Positions 1 to 6,057 of a stretch of DNA of 14,473 nt are shown piece after piece. The notes beneath the pieces were generated by a model that did not search any database, was not told where the DNA came from, and saw only the letters and a list, made by a program, of their open reading frames with translations. The position numbers and the translations under genes were made by a program. The stretch comes from Candidatus Aerophobota bacterium. GTDB taxonomy: Bacteria; Aerophobota; Aerophobia; Aerophobales; AE-B3A. The stretch lies in contig JAUWXE010000018.1 of assembly GCA_030616535.1 (NCBI GenBank), positions 1-14,473 on the forward strand, in the 5' to 3' direction. Position 1 is the stretch's first letter. Each line of letters opens with the position of its first letter.

Positions 1-437
1 CTAACAGCATGGTCCTGGACTAATATATATTCAGCAAAACCACCAGGATAATAATAACCAATAGGACGATTGTTAGGACACATATTGTAGTTTCTTTCTC
101 TACATACCTTACATTCCTTCTTTTGACAACCTATTGAAGTAACTAAAACTACCTTGTCTCCAACTTTATAATCAGGATTTTTAACTTGGGAACCAATTTT
201 TTCTACAATTCCTACAATCTCATGGCCTATGATAAATTTACCTTCACCATATCCTCTGATCTGGGGCGTAAACTCCCTGGTAACATCCTTTGTTCCTTCA
301 TATATTCTTCCATCTGTCCCACAAATAGCACAAGCATTAACTTTTACCAGGACATCATTTGATCCACAGATTGGTTTAGCCACATCTTCAATTCCCATAT
401 GTTTTGCTTTATCTGTATATAAAAAAGCTGCCTTCAT
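1..437 (-). CDS. Zinc-dependent alcohol/polyol dehydrogenase, N-terminal GroES-like part (partial, runs off the left edge)
   Basis: Translation from the ATG at 437 stays open for 145 codons to the window edge, so the C-terminal NAD(P)-binding Rossmann domain is not seen. The visible part is the GroES-like catalytic fold of medium-chain dehydrogenases. It has the catalytic-zinc region AICGTD (Cys and Asp), the GHEIVG histidine/glutamate motif, a KVGDKVV strand, a structural-zinc cysteine cluster spaced C-x4-C-x2-C-x7-C, and PIGYYYPGGFAEY, which is typical of the sorbitol/threonine dehydrogenase branch. Such enzymes oxidise an alcohol or polyol to a ketone with NAD(P). The start has an AGGG about 8 bases upstream. 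The gene follows a sugar isomerase and a glycerol kinase on the same strand, so a polyol substrate is a reasonable inference; the exact substrate is unknown. G+C over 1-420 is about 36%, well below its neighbours. Confidence 0.88.
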   Translation of the reverse strand, partial: MKAAFLYTDKAKHMGIEDVAKPICGSNDVLVKVNACAICGTDGRIYEGTKDVTREFTPQIRGYGEGKFIIGHEIVGIVEKIGSQVKNPDYKVGDKVVLVTSIGCQKKECKVCRERNYNMCPNNRPIGYYYPGGFAEYILVQDHAV

Positions 438-508
438 CCTTTTATCCCTACTTTTTTCCTTCTCGCTCTATCTCTTTTTTTCCCAGAAAAATAATCCCGT
501 CCCCTTTT

Positions 509-1420
509 TTATACGTATTTTCTCCAGTACTCTACCGATTCTTTAAGATCATCTATGACCCGATACTCTGTGGGATAGCGCTCGCGGTGAGATACCTCAA
601 GTAAAAGGACTACTTCTTTTGCACCTGATGCCTCGATGGCTTCCATTACCTTGGGGGGAGTAATGATACCGTCTTTATTGTATTGTGAGATAAAGGGCCA
701 GTGGCCACCTTTGTCTTTGGTGCTCTGCTTTATATGAATCACCGGAGAAAGGTGAGCCAGTTCCCTTAGCCAGGCGTAAGGGTCTCTATCTCGAGGGTCA
801 GAAGAAGCTAGATCCCCGTGATCAACATCCAGGTTCAATCTTATGGGAATAGGTAAATCACCGTGGTTGACTCTGTCTAGTAAATCCCTGGTTGAGTCAA
901 TGGTGCAGGCCATCTCCCGGGGTATGGACATAGGTTCAAAGATGAGGAATTTAAATCCTATCTTTGCTCCAAAGCGAGCGAGCTTACGCCAGGAATTGAT
1001 AGCTTCTCGAACTAAGAGTTTTCTTCGCTTTTGGTTATTGAAATCCTCCACCGACATGATCCCAAAATGGCCACCGGAGCCTCTTGCCCCTAAATCTGCC
1101 GAAATCTTGAACCAGCGCTTAAACCAATCAAGCCAGACTTTTCTTTGAAGATCATCCGGATGCATTAGGTGATTAATGCGGGTAAGGGCACTGGTGAAGG
1201 TAGTATCTATCTTAATACCATACTTTGCTGTATTTTTCTTTATCTTCTTAACCTCCTGATCTATGACGATTTTGGGAAGAAAAGGATTGAGAAGGTCAAT
1301 TACAAATTGGACATACTTTAAACCCAGCTTTTCAGCCACAATTCTCAGCCAGATATCCGGCTCCGGAAACCGATTGATGGCAAATCCTGCATTAATCCCC
1401 AATTTGAATTGAGTAGACAA
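509..1420 (-). CDS. Xylose isomerase-like TIM-barrel sugar (phosphate) isomerase/epimerase
   Basis: The 303-residue protein has the shape of the AP endonuclease 2/xylose isomerase-like TIM-barrel family, which uses a divalent metal to isomerise or epimerise free or phosphorylated ketoses. Likely metal ligands lie on successive strands: Glu in FLIFEPMS (about residue 162), Asp in LNLDVDHGD (about 200), His in VIHIKQST (about 231) and Glu in VLLLEVSH (about 275). A glycine-rich GSGGHFGIMS lies near residue 115. The start is TTG, supported by a GAGGAG Shine-Dalgarno 7 bases upstream (1428-1433) and by the 16-base gap to the glycerol kinase stop. A kinase and a polyol dehydrogenase flank it, as in tetritol and pentitol catabolic clusters that use a 3-epimerase of this fold. 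The substrate is inferred, not shown; a hydroxypyruvate isomerase or tagatose-epimerase-like role is also possible. Confidence 0.82.
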   Translation of the reverse strand: MSTQFKLGINAGFAINRFPEPDIWLRIVAEKLGLKYVQFVIDLLNPFLPKIVIDQEVKKIKKNTAKYGIKIDTTFTSALTRINHLMHPDDLQRKVWLDWFKRWFKISADLGARGSGGHFGIMSVEDFNNQKRRKLLVREAINSWRKLARFGAKIGFKFLIFEPMSIPREMACTIDSTRDLLDRVNHGDLPIPIRLNLDVDHGDLASSDPRDRDPYAWLRELAHLSPVIHIKQSTKDKGGHWPFISQYNKDGIITPPKVMEAIEASGAKEVVLLLEVSHRERYPTEYRVIDDLKESVEYWRKYV

Positions 1421-1427
1421 TATAATA

Positions 1428-1433
1428 CTCCTC
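1428..1433 (-). promoter_or_regulatory. Shine-Dalgarno GAGGAG fixing the TTG start of the sugar isomerase
   Basis: A GAGGAG on the minus strand sits 7 bases before the TTG at 1420. No ATG or GTG lies at the family-like N-terminus, so this site decides the start. Confidence 0.75.
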
Positions 1434-1436
1434 GTC

Positions 1437-2933
1437 TTATGCTTCTTTACTGAGAACTTGGCTCACTGCTTTTTTCCAACCTGCATAGAGAGTTTCTCTT
1501 CTGTCACTGCCCATCTGTGGCGTAAATGAAGCTTCCCGCTTCCAGAGGTGGGTAAGCTCTTCTTTGTTCTTCCAGAAACCGGTGGTTAGACCGGCTAAAA
1601 GGGCCGCTCCCAGAGCGGTGGTCTCTAAGAGAGCCGGCCTTTCCACGGGGATACCCAGGATATCAGATTGAAACTGCATTAAAAAGTCATTCTTTGCCGC
1701 TCCCCCATCAACCCGCAGCTTCTTAAGCTTTAGCTTGGCATTATCTTCCATAGCCTCAAGGACATCGCGTGTCTGATAGGCGATTGATTCTAAGGTAGCT
1801 CTAATAATATGTTCCTTTTTTGTGCCCCGGCTTATTCCTAAAATTGCCCCTCGGGCTGAGGAATCCCAGTAGGGAGCACCTAATCCGGTAAAGGCAGGAA
1901 TCATATATACCCCACCGGTATCCTTAACTCTTTCAGCCGCTCCTTCCGTATCTTTTGCTTCCTTTATCAATCCTAATCCATCACGCAGCCACTGAACAGC
2001 AGCTCCAGCCATAAACACACTCCCCTCCAGAGCGTAAATGGGTTTTCTGTCACCATTACAGGCAAGAGTGGCTAGCAATCCCTTAGAGGGAGCAGTTGAC
2101 TTTCTACCTAAATTGAGGAGTAAAAAACAGCCTGTTCCATAGGTGTTTTTGGCCATACCAGGATTAAAGCCCATTTGGCCGAAAAGAGCTGCTTGCTGAT
2201 CACCCAAAACAGCGGCGATAGGAATTCCTGAGGGCAAAGGACCATTTTTAGCAGTGTAACCAAAGATACTGCCGGAGGGTCTGGCCGAAGGAAGCATCTT
2301 GCGAGGAATCTGGAAAAGATCCAAAAGTTCAGCATCCCACTCTAGCTTATGGATGTTAAAAAGCATAGTCCGAGAGGCATTGGTATACTCAGTAAGGTGA
2401 GCAGCTCTCCCGGTAAGTTTCCACAGCAACCAGCTATCCACAGTCCCAAAGACAGTTTCCCCTTTCTCTGCTTTTTTTCTTGCTCCCGGTACCTTATCTA
2501 GAATCCACCCAATCTTGGTAGCCGAAAAGTAGGGATCAATTACCAGACCGGTCCTTTTTTTGATAAGATCCTCTAATCCTTTTGATATTAATTCATCACA
2601 TCGAGGAGCTGTCCGCCTGCATTGCCAGACAATGGCTCGGTACTGAGGCTCACCCGTATCCTTGTCCCAGACCAGGGTAGTTTCTCTTTGATTGGTAATG
2701 CCGATAGCCTCGATTTTCTGGGGATTGAGACCATTTCTGGTGAGAATTTCCTCGACCACACCCAGACAGCTTTGCCAGATTTCCTCGGGATCATGTTCTA
2801 CCCAGCCAGGCCGAGGATAATACTGAGTAAGCTGGCGATAGGACTGCGAAACAACATGGGCCTCACGATCATAGGCAATTGCCCTTGTGCCAGTTGTTCC
2901 ATGGTCAATGGCTAGAACAAATTTTTCTCTCAT
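1437..2933 (-). CDS. glpK: Glycerol kinase (FGGY family)
   Basis: This FGGY carbohydrate kinase is predicted to phosphorylate glycerol to glycerol 3-phosphate with ATP in the cytoplasm. It has 498 residues, the usual length. The E. coli glycerol-contact residues all occur at the same numbers: Arg83 and Glu84 (NQRE), Trp103 (VWQCRRT), Tyr135 (DPYFSATK), Asp245 and Gln246 (GDQQAALFGQ). The ATP-site segments DGGAAKNDFLMQFQ and LETTALGAALLAG are intact. The N-terminal phosphate loop reads DHGTTGTRA instead of the common DQGTTSSRA, a small divergence. The ATG at 2933 starts 13 bases after the preceding uridylyltransferase stop, with no clear Shine-Dalgarno, so translational coupling is likely. Neither a glycerol facilitator nor a glycerol-3-phosphate dehydrogenase is adjacent. 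Instead an isomerase and a dehydrogenase follow, so a related polyol or ketose substrate cannot be ruled out, although the binding residues favour glycerol. Confidence 0.93.
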   Translation of the reverse strand: MREKFVLAIDHGTTGTRAIAYDREAHVVSQSYRQLTQYYPRPGWVEHDPEEIWQSCLGVVEEILTRNGLNPQKIEAIGITNQRETTLVWDKDTGEPQYRAIVWQCRRTAPRCDELISKGLEDLIKKRTGLVIDPYFSATKIGWILDKVPGARKKAEKGETVFGTVDSWLLWKLTGRAAHLTEYTNASRTMLFNIHKLEWDAELLDLFQIPRKMLPSARPSGSIFGYTAKNGPLPSGIPIAAVLGDQQAALFGQMGFNPGMAKNTYGTGCFLLLNLGRKSTAPSKGLLATLACNGDRKPIYALEGSVFMAGAAVQWLRDGLGLIKEAKDTEGAAERVKDTGGVYMIPAFTGLGAPYWDSSARGAILGISRGTKKEHIIRATLESIAYQTRDVLEAMEDNAKLKLKKLRVDGGAAKNDFLMQFQSDILGIPVERPALLETTALGAALLAGLTTGFWKNKEELTHLWKREASFTPQMGSDRRETLYAGWKKAVSQVLSKEA

Positions 2934-2946
2934 TAGGGCAAGATTT

Positions 2947-3699
2947 TTAAGACAGCGGTGGGATTTCCCTTCTTCTCTCTAAAATCTTCCAGGCTCTTTC
3001 CAACTCCTCAGGAGTATTCACCCCTAAAGCTACATAAGGGTCCTTTGCCTCCAATGCCTCTACCTTGAATTCCTGCTGGTTGAACAATTCGATAACGTCG
3101 GTTAGATAATATTCCTTCTCGGCATTGTTACAGTCCAGGCGAGAAAGAAGGGGAAGTAAATTTTGGGTATCAAAGCAGTAGATTCCACTATTTACTTCCT
3201 TAATCTTTAGTTCCTCGAGGTTAGCGTCTTTACTCTCCACGATTCTTTTGATCTGTCGGTAGCCGTTTCTAATTACTCTTCCATAGTGACTGGGATCAGG
3301 AAGACAAGCTGTGAGCACCGTGGCGGCTGGCCTGGCCTTCCGCTGATGCTCGACCAACTGGATCAGTATGGGTGCAGTGATAAAGGGATCGTCACCTGGA
3401 AGCACCACCAACTCTCCTTTAAAATCCTCTAAGAGGGGAATAGCTCTTTTCAAAGCATCTCCAGTACCCAATCTTTTCTCCTGATAGACATAGTCAAATC
3501 CTTCACCCAGAATGGATCTTATTTTCTCGGCCTGATGACCCACCACTACGATCGTTCTACCTATTCCACTTTTGACACAGGCATCAACAGCGAACTTCAC
3601 CAAAGCTTGATAGGTCAAGGTATGAGCCAGTTTGATTAACTCTGAGTTCATTCGAGTCCCTTTCCCTGCTGCCAATACTACTGCTCTTACGTCCTTCAT
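2947..3699 (-). CDS. GlmU-type N-acetylglucosamine-1-phosphate uridylyltransferase, pyrophosphorylase domain only
   Basis: The 250-residue protein matches the N-terminal domain of GlmU, which makes UDP-GlcNAc from UTP and GlcNAc-1-phosphate. Visible are the nucleotide loop LAAGKGTRM (residues 9-17), Lys23, Gln73, LGTGDA (77-82), the metal-binding Asp103 in PGDDPF, HYGRVIR (138-144), IVESKDA (153-159), EVNSGIY (168-174), YYLTDVIEL (197-205) and GVNTPEEL (226-233). The KVLHPLxGKPM segment of most GlmU proteins is altered (Lys-Leu-Ala-His, then YQAL), and GTGH has become GTGD. The left-handed beta-helix acetyltransferase domain of full GlmU (about 456 residues) is missing: the gene ends normally 13 bases before glpK. 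A frame-open extension upstream to 3915 exists, but the ATG at 3699 has AGGAG 6 bases before it, starts exactly at the domain, and lies downstream of a good promoter. The acetyltransferase may be encoded elsewhere. Confidence 0.88.
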   Translation of the reverse strand: MKDVRAVVLAAGKGTRMNSELIKLAHTLTYQALVKFAVDACVKSGIGRTIVVVGHQAEKIRSILGEGFDYVYQEKRLGTGDALKRAIPLLEDFKGELVVLPGDDPFITAPILIQLVEHQRKARPAATVLTACLPDPSHYGRVIRNGYRQIKRIVESKDANLEELKIKEVNSGIYCFDTQNLLPLLSRLDCNNAEKEYYLTDVIELFNQQEFKVEALEAKDPYVALGVNTPEELERAWKILERRREIPPLS

Positions 3700-3705
3700 C
3701 TTCCT

Positions 3706-3710
3706 CTCCT
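3706..3710 (-). promoter_or_regulatory. Shine-Dalgarno AGGAG that sets the start of the GlmU-like gene
   Basis: AGGAG on the minus strand ends 6 bases before the ATG at 3699 and selects it over upstream in-frame starts. A second purine-rich block, AAAGGAGGGG (3724-3733), lies further upstream in the predicted leader and has no start codon at usable distance. Confidence 0.7.
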
Positions 3711-3745
3711 TTTTCTCTTTATTCCCCTCCTTTATGAGTTGCTTT

Positions 3746-3774
3746 AACATACCAACTAGTCCTGGATTTGTCAA
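3746..3774 (-). promoter_or_regulatory. Sigma70-type promoter of the glmU-like/glpK/isomerase/dehydrogenase unit
   Basis: On the minus strand a perfect -35 TTGACA (3774-3769) and a -10 TATGTT (3751-3746) are separated by exactly 17 bases. Transcription would start near 3739, giving a leader of about 40 bases before the ATG at 3699. It lies between the repeat element downstream of murJ and the first gene, so the four genes down to the left edge can be transcribed independently of murJ. Confidence 0.65.
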
Positions 3775-3844
3775 CTCAACCACTAAAAGCCTCTCAAAAC
3801 CTACTCCTCCTGCGGTTAACCTACCCAAACCCTCCAAGCTATTC

Positions 3845-4049
3845 AGCCACAGATGGACGCTGATATTCTTCTTTATTATCGTATACAAATCTCTTGAATT
3901 CTTGTTTTCTGCCAAAATTCAATAATAAGCCAACTTTAGTAGTTGTTGCTGTCAAGTTCATCATAAACTTCATAAAAACTTCTAAGAATAATATCTGCGA
4001 TCTCTTTGTGTTTAAACCTATCTGTGTTCATCTGTGTGAATCTGTGGCT
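3845..4049. repeat. Intergenic inverted-repeat element, type A (about 205 bases)
   Basis: The left arm (3845-3864, beginning AGCCACAGAT) and the right arm (4030-4049, ending ATCTGTGGCT) are inverted copies matching at 16 of 20 positions. The right side continues as three tandem 10-base units at 4020-4029, 4030-4039 and 4040-4049, each starting ATCTGTG. The AT-rich interior has no reading frame of note. The element ends 6 bases beyond the murJ stop. From memory, similar ATCTGTG/CCACAGAT arrays recur between genes of many environmental bacteria; no search was possible here. Confidence 0.6.
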
Positions 4050-4055
4050 ACTTTC

Positions 4056-5612
4056 TTAACTTTTCTTTCTCCTGAATGCCTGGTAGATCACTCTAAGTTC
4101 ATCCAGTTTCAAACAATAAGCTAAACCACAAAATATGAGCATGCCTAAGCCGATACCGCTACAAACCTGGGCAACCTGTGCCTTGAGCAAAGATATTCCT
4201 ACCATAGCCGGAATAGCTTTAATTATAAGAAAAACTCCTGTTCCCATCACTCCTGTGACCAGGCTAATCTTTAGGAAAGAGTTAAGGATCTTCCTTCCCT
4301 CTATTCTTTTTAACTTTCTCCTCAAAAGAATCAGAAGTATCGCTCCATTGGCAAACATTGAAAGGGAGGTGGCTAAAGCCAATCCACTATGTTTTAGGGG
4401 TGAGATCAAAAGAAAATTTAACAAGACATTGAGGATCAATATAAGAATAGATACCTTAACTGGCGTAAAGATGTCTTGAAGAGAATAAAAAGCCCTGGTA
4501 AGGACCATAACCTCACCCATGGCAAATAAGCCCAGTGAGTAAAAGACTAAAGCTTGAGCGGTCATAACGGTATCTTCAGCTAAGAAAGCTCCATGCTGAA
4601 AAAGTAGCGAAATGAGAGGCCCTCTAATTATGATTAGTCCTATACTGGAAGGAATCAGAACAAATAGAACCAGTCTTACTCCCAGGGATACCATCTTTCT
4701 TAGCTCCCCTACCTTTTCCTTAGTGGCAAGATAGGAAAGGGTGGGAAAAATAGCCGTAGACAAGGCTATAGCAAAAAGACCCAGAGGAAATTGAATCAAC
4801 CTCATGGCATATAAAAGAGCCGAGATGCTGCCGGGGACAAGAGTAGAAGCAAAGATACGGTTGATCAATAAATTAACCTGGAGAGTAATTCCTCCCAAGG
4901 TGGCTGGTACCATCAATTTACCAATCCTGCCTATTCCTGGATCTTTAAAAGATAAAGTTGGACAATATGCAAATCCTCTTCGAATGAGTGAGGGAATCTG
5001 GAAAAGAAGCTGGAGCCCTCCTCCGATTACTACTCCTATAGCCAGACTATAAATTCCAAATTGAGGAGTTAAAAAAAGGGCGGATAAAATGACGGCTACG
5101 CTGAAAAGAAGAGGAGCGAAAGCAGGGGTAGCAAAATGCCCTTTACAATTGAGGAGGGCCATGGCCAGAGCAGCCAGGCTGATAAAAAAAAGAAAGGGAA
5201 ACATGACCTGGGTCAGTTTTATAGCCAGGCCCAGCTGATAGGGAACTTTTCTAAAACCGAAGGCCAGATAAGGCACATACCACGGCGCAAAAAAGACACC
5301 CAACCCCACTGCCACTACCAAAAGTAGCATGAGGATATTGAGGACATTGTTGGCTAATCTTTTTGCTTCCTCTTCCCCTTTTTTAGCCAACCATTCACTA
5401 AAGACAGGGATAAAAGCGGTGCTTAGTGCTCCTTCGGCCAGAAGAGATCTAAGAAGATTGGGCAGGGTAAAGCCGATCCAGAAAGCATCAGTAATGGCAG
5501 AATAGCCAAATATATAAGCAATAACCTGGAGTCTTACCAGGCCGAGGATACGAGAAAGGAAAGTCCCCAATCCCACCACCCCGGCCGCTTTTATTACCTT
5601 ATCCGTACTCAA
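4056..5612 (-). CDS. murJ: Lipid II flippase MurJ (MviN)
   Basis: A 518-residue polytopic inner-membrane protein of the MOP exporter superfamily that flips undecaprenyl-linked peptidoglycan precursor (lipid II) to the outer face of the membrane. The N-terminus has the family signature: AAGVVGLGTFLSRILG, Asp42 in TDAF, Arg55 in NLLRSLLAEGALSTAFIPVF. Arg271 lies in ALLYAMRLIQFPLGLF. These correspond to charged residues lining the central cavity. About 14 hydrophobic helices can be counted, and the length is normal. The start is TTG, the first codon after an in-frame stop, and it gives the expected MSTDKVIKAAG N-terminus; GAGG lies about 11 bases upstream. It diverges from rpsT across 79 bases; a repeat element follows its stop. 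Confidence 0.95.
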   Translation of the reverse strand: MSTDKVIKAAGVVGLGTFLSRILGLVRLQVIAYIFGYSAITDAFWIGFTLPNLLRSLLAEGALSTAFIPVFSEWLAKKGEEEAKRLANNVLNILMLLLVVAVGLGVFFAPWYVPYLAFGFRKVPYQLGLAIKLTQVMFPFLFFISLAALAMALLNCKGHFATPAFAPLLFSVAVILSALFLTPQFGIYSLAIGVVIGGGLQLLFQIPSLIRRGFAYCPTLSFKDPGIGRIGKLMVPATLGGITLQVNLLINRIFASTLVPGSISALLYAMRLIQFPLGLFAIALSTAIFPTLSYLATKEKVGELRKMVSLGVRLVLFVLIPSSIGLIIIRGPLISLLFQHGAFLAEDTVMTAQALVFYSLGLFAMGEVMVLTRAFYSLQDIFTPVKVSILILILNVLLNFLLISPLKHSGLALATSLSMFANGAILLILLRRKLKRIEGRKILNSFLKISLVTGVMGTGVFLIIKAIPAMVGISLLKAQVAQVCSGIGLGMLIFCGLAYCLKLDELRVIYQAFRRKKS

Positions 5613-5629
5613 TTATTTTGGCGCCTCAC

Positions 5630-5658
5630 TTGCAGTTTTTTAGTGAATATGATATACT
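5630..5658 (+). promoter_or_regulatory. Sigma70-type promoter of rpsT
   Basis: TTGCAG (5630-5635), a 17-base spacer and TATACT (5653-5658) match the vegetative promoter layout closely. Transcription would start near 5665, leaving a leader of about 27 bases with AAAGGAG (5679-5685) 6 bases before the rpsT ATG. Confidence 0.75.
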
Positions 5659-5665
5659 CCTGCAA
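5637..5665 (-). promoter_or_regulatory. Possible murJ promoter overlapping the rpsT promoter
   Basis: On the minus strand TTGCAG (5665-5660), a 17-base spacer and TAAAAA (5642-5637) mirror the rpsT promoter. The -10 matches TATAAT at four of six positions. Transcription would begin near 5630, leaving a leader of under 20 bases before the TTG of murJ. It is weaker than the rpsT promoter. Confidence 0.35.
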
Positions 5666-5691
5666 GTAAAAACTACAGAAAGGAGAATACA

Positions 5692-5946
5692 ATGCCCATC
5701 CTCAAATCAGCAAAAAAAAGGATGAGACAGGATCAAAAGAAAAGACTACGTAATCAAAGTATAAAGAAACAAACTAAGACAAGTATCAAAAAACTGAAAG
5801 AACTTATAGATGAGGGTAAAAGGAATGAAGCAAAGGAGTCTCTTCCTCACATCTTAAGCCTAATCGACAAAACAGTGGCTAAAGGAATATGGCACAAAAA
5901 TAAAGCAGCCCACATAAAATCCAGACTTATGAAAAGATTGAGCTAG
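5692..5946 (+). CDS. rpsT: 30S ribosomal protein S20
   Basis: An 84-residue, very lysine-rich helical protein that binds 16S rRNA in the body of the small subunit. The N-terminus MPILKSAKKRMRQDQKKRLRN and the C-terminal IWHKNKAAHIKSRLMKRL match S20 (family: SAxKRxRQxxKRRxxN, then HKNxAARxKSRL). The length is normal. AAAGGAG lies 6 bases before the ATG, behind a good promoter. It is the only plus-strand gene in the window, next to murJ in a divergent pair. It ends in TAG, showing that UAG acts as a normal stop here. Confidence 0.97.
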   Translation: MPILKSAKKRMRQDQKKRLRNQSIKKQTKTSIKKLKELIDEGKRNEAKESLPHILSLIDKTVAKGIWHKNKAAHIKSRLMKRLS

Positions 5947-5994
5947 ACCCTGCCTACCTCCTATCTTCCTCTGTCATACTCTAGAGAAAAAATT

Positions 5995-6025
5995 AGTGAA
6001 TGTCAACATTTCGCATTTTGGCACT
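5995..6025. terminator. Weak candidate bidirectional terminator between rpsT and the oxidoreductase gene
   Basis: AGTGAATG (5995-6002) can pair with CATT (6014-6017) and CACT (6022-6025), with a 4-base bulge, in the gap between two converging genes. The plus strand follows it with TTCTTTT and the minus strand with AATTTTTT. The stem is short and AT-rich, so this is tentative. Confidence 0.3.
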
Positions 6026-6057
6026 TTCTTTTATACTTAAAGGAGGGGTATTAGAAA

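Larger units (their letters stand above)
3700..4055. other. Intergenic region between murJ and the glmU-like gene
   Basis: This 356-base gap holds no credible gene. From right to left it contains an inverted-repeat element (3845-4049), about 70 bases of plain sequence, and then the promoter and leader of the glmU-like gene. Reading frames through it lack family resemblance. Confidence 0.75.
5628..5667. repeat. 8-base dyad bracketing the rpsT/murJ divergent promoter region
   Basis: ACTTGCAG (5628-5635) and its exact reverse complement CTGCAAGT (5660-5667) are 24 bases apart. The left copy carries the rpsT -35 and the right copy supplies the same TTGCAG hexamer on the minus strand. It could be two -35 boxes, an operator, or chance. 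Confidence 0.5.

Noticed and set aside
3700..3915. 72-codon N-terminal extension of the GlmU-like gene in the same frame
   Set aside because: It covers the predicted promoter, leader and part of the repeat element, has no family similarity, and the ATG at 3699 has its own Shine-Dalgarno and begins exactly at the domain.
6018..6035. TTGGCAC resembling a sigma54 -24 element on the plus strand
   Set aside because: The -12 GC at the required 10-base spacing is missing (TA instead), and no plus-strand gene lies downstream.
6039..6054. AAAGGAGGGG on the plus strand like a ribosome-binding site
   Set aside because: No start codon follows at a suitable distance; it lies just past the stop of the opposite-strand gene.
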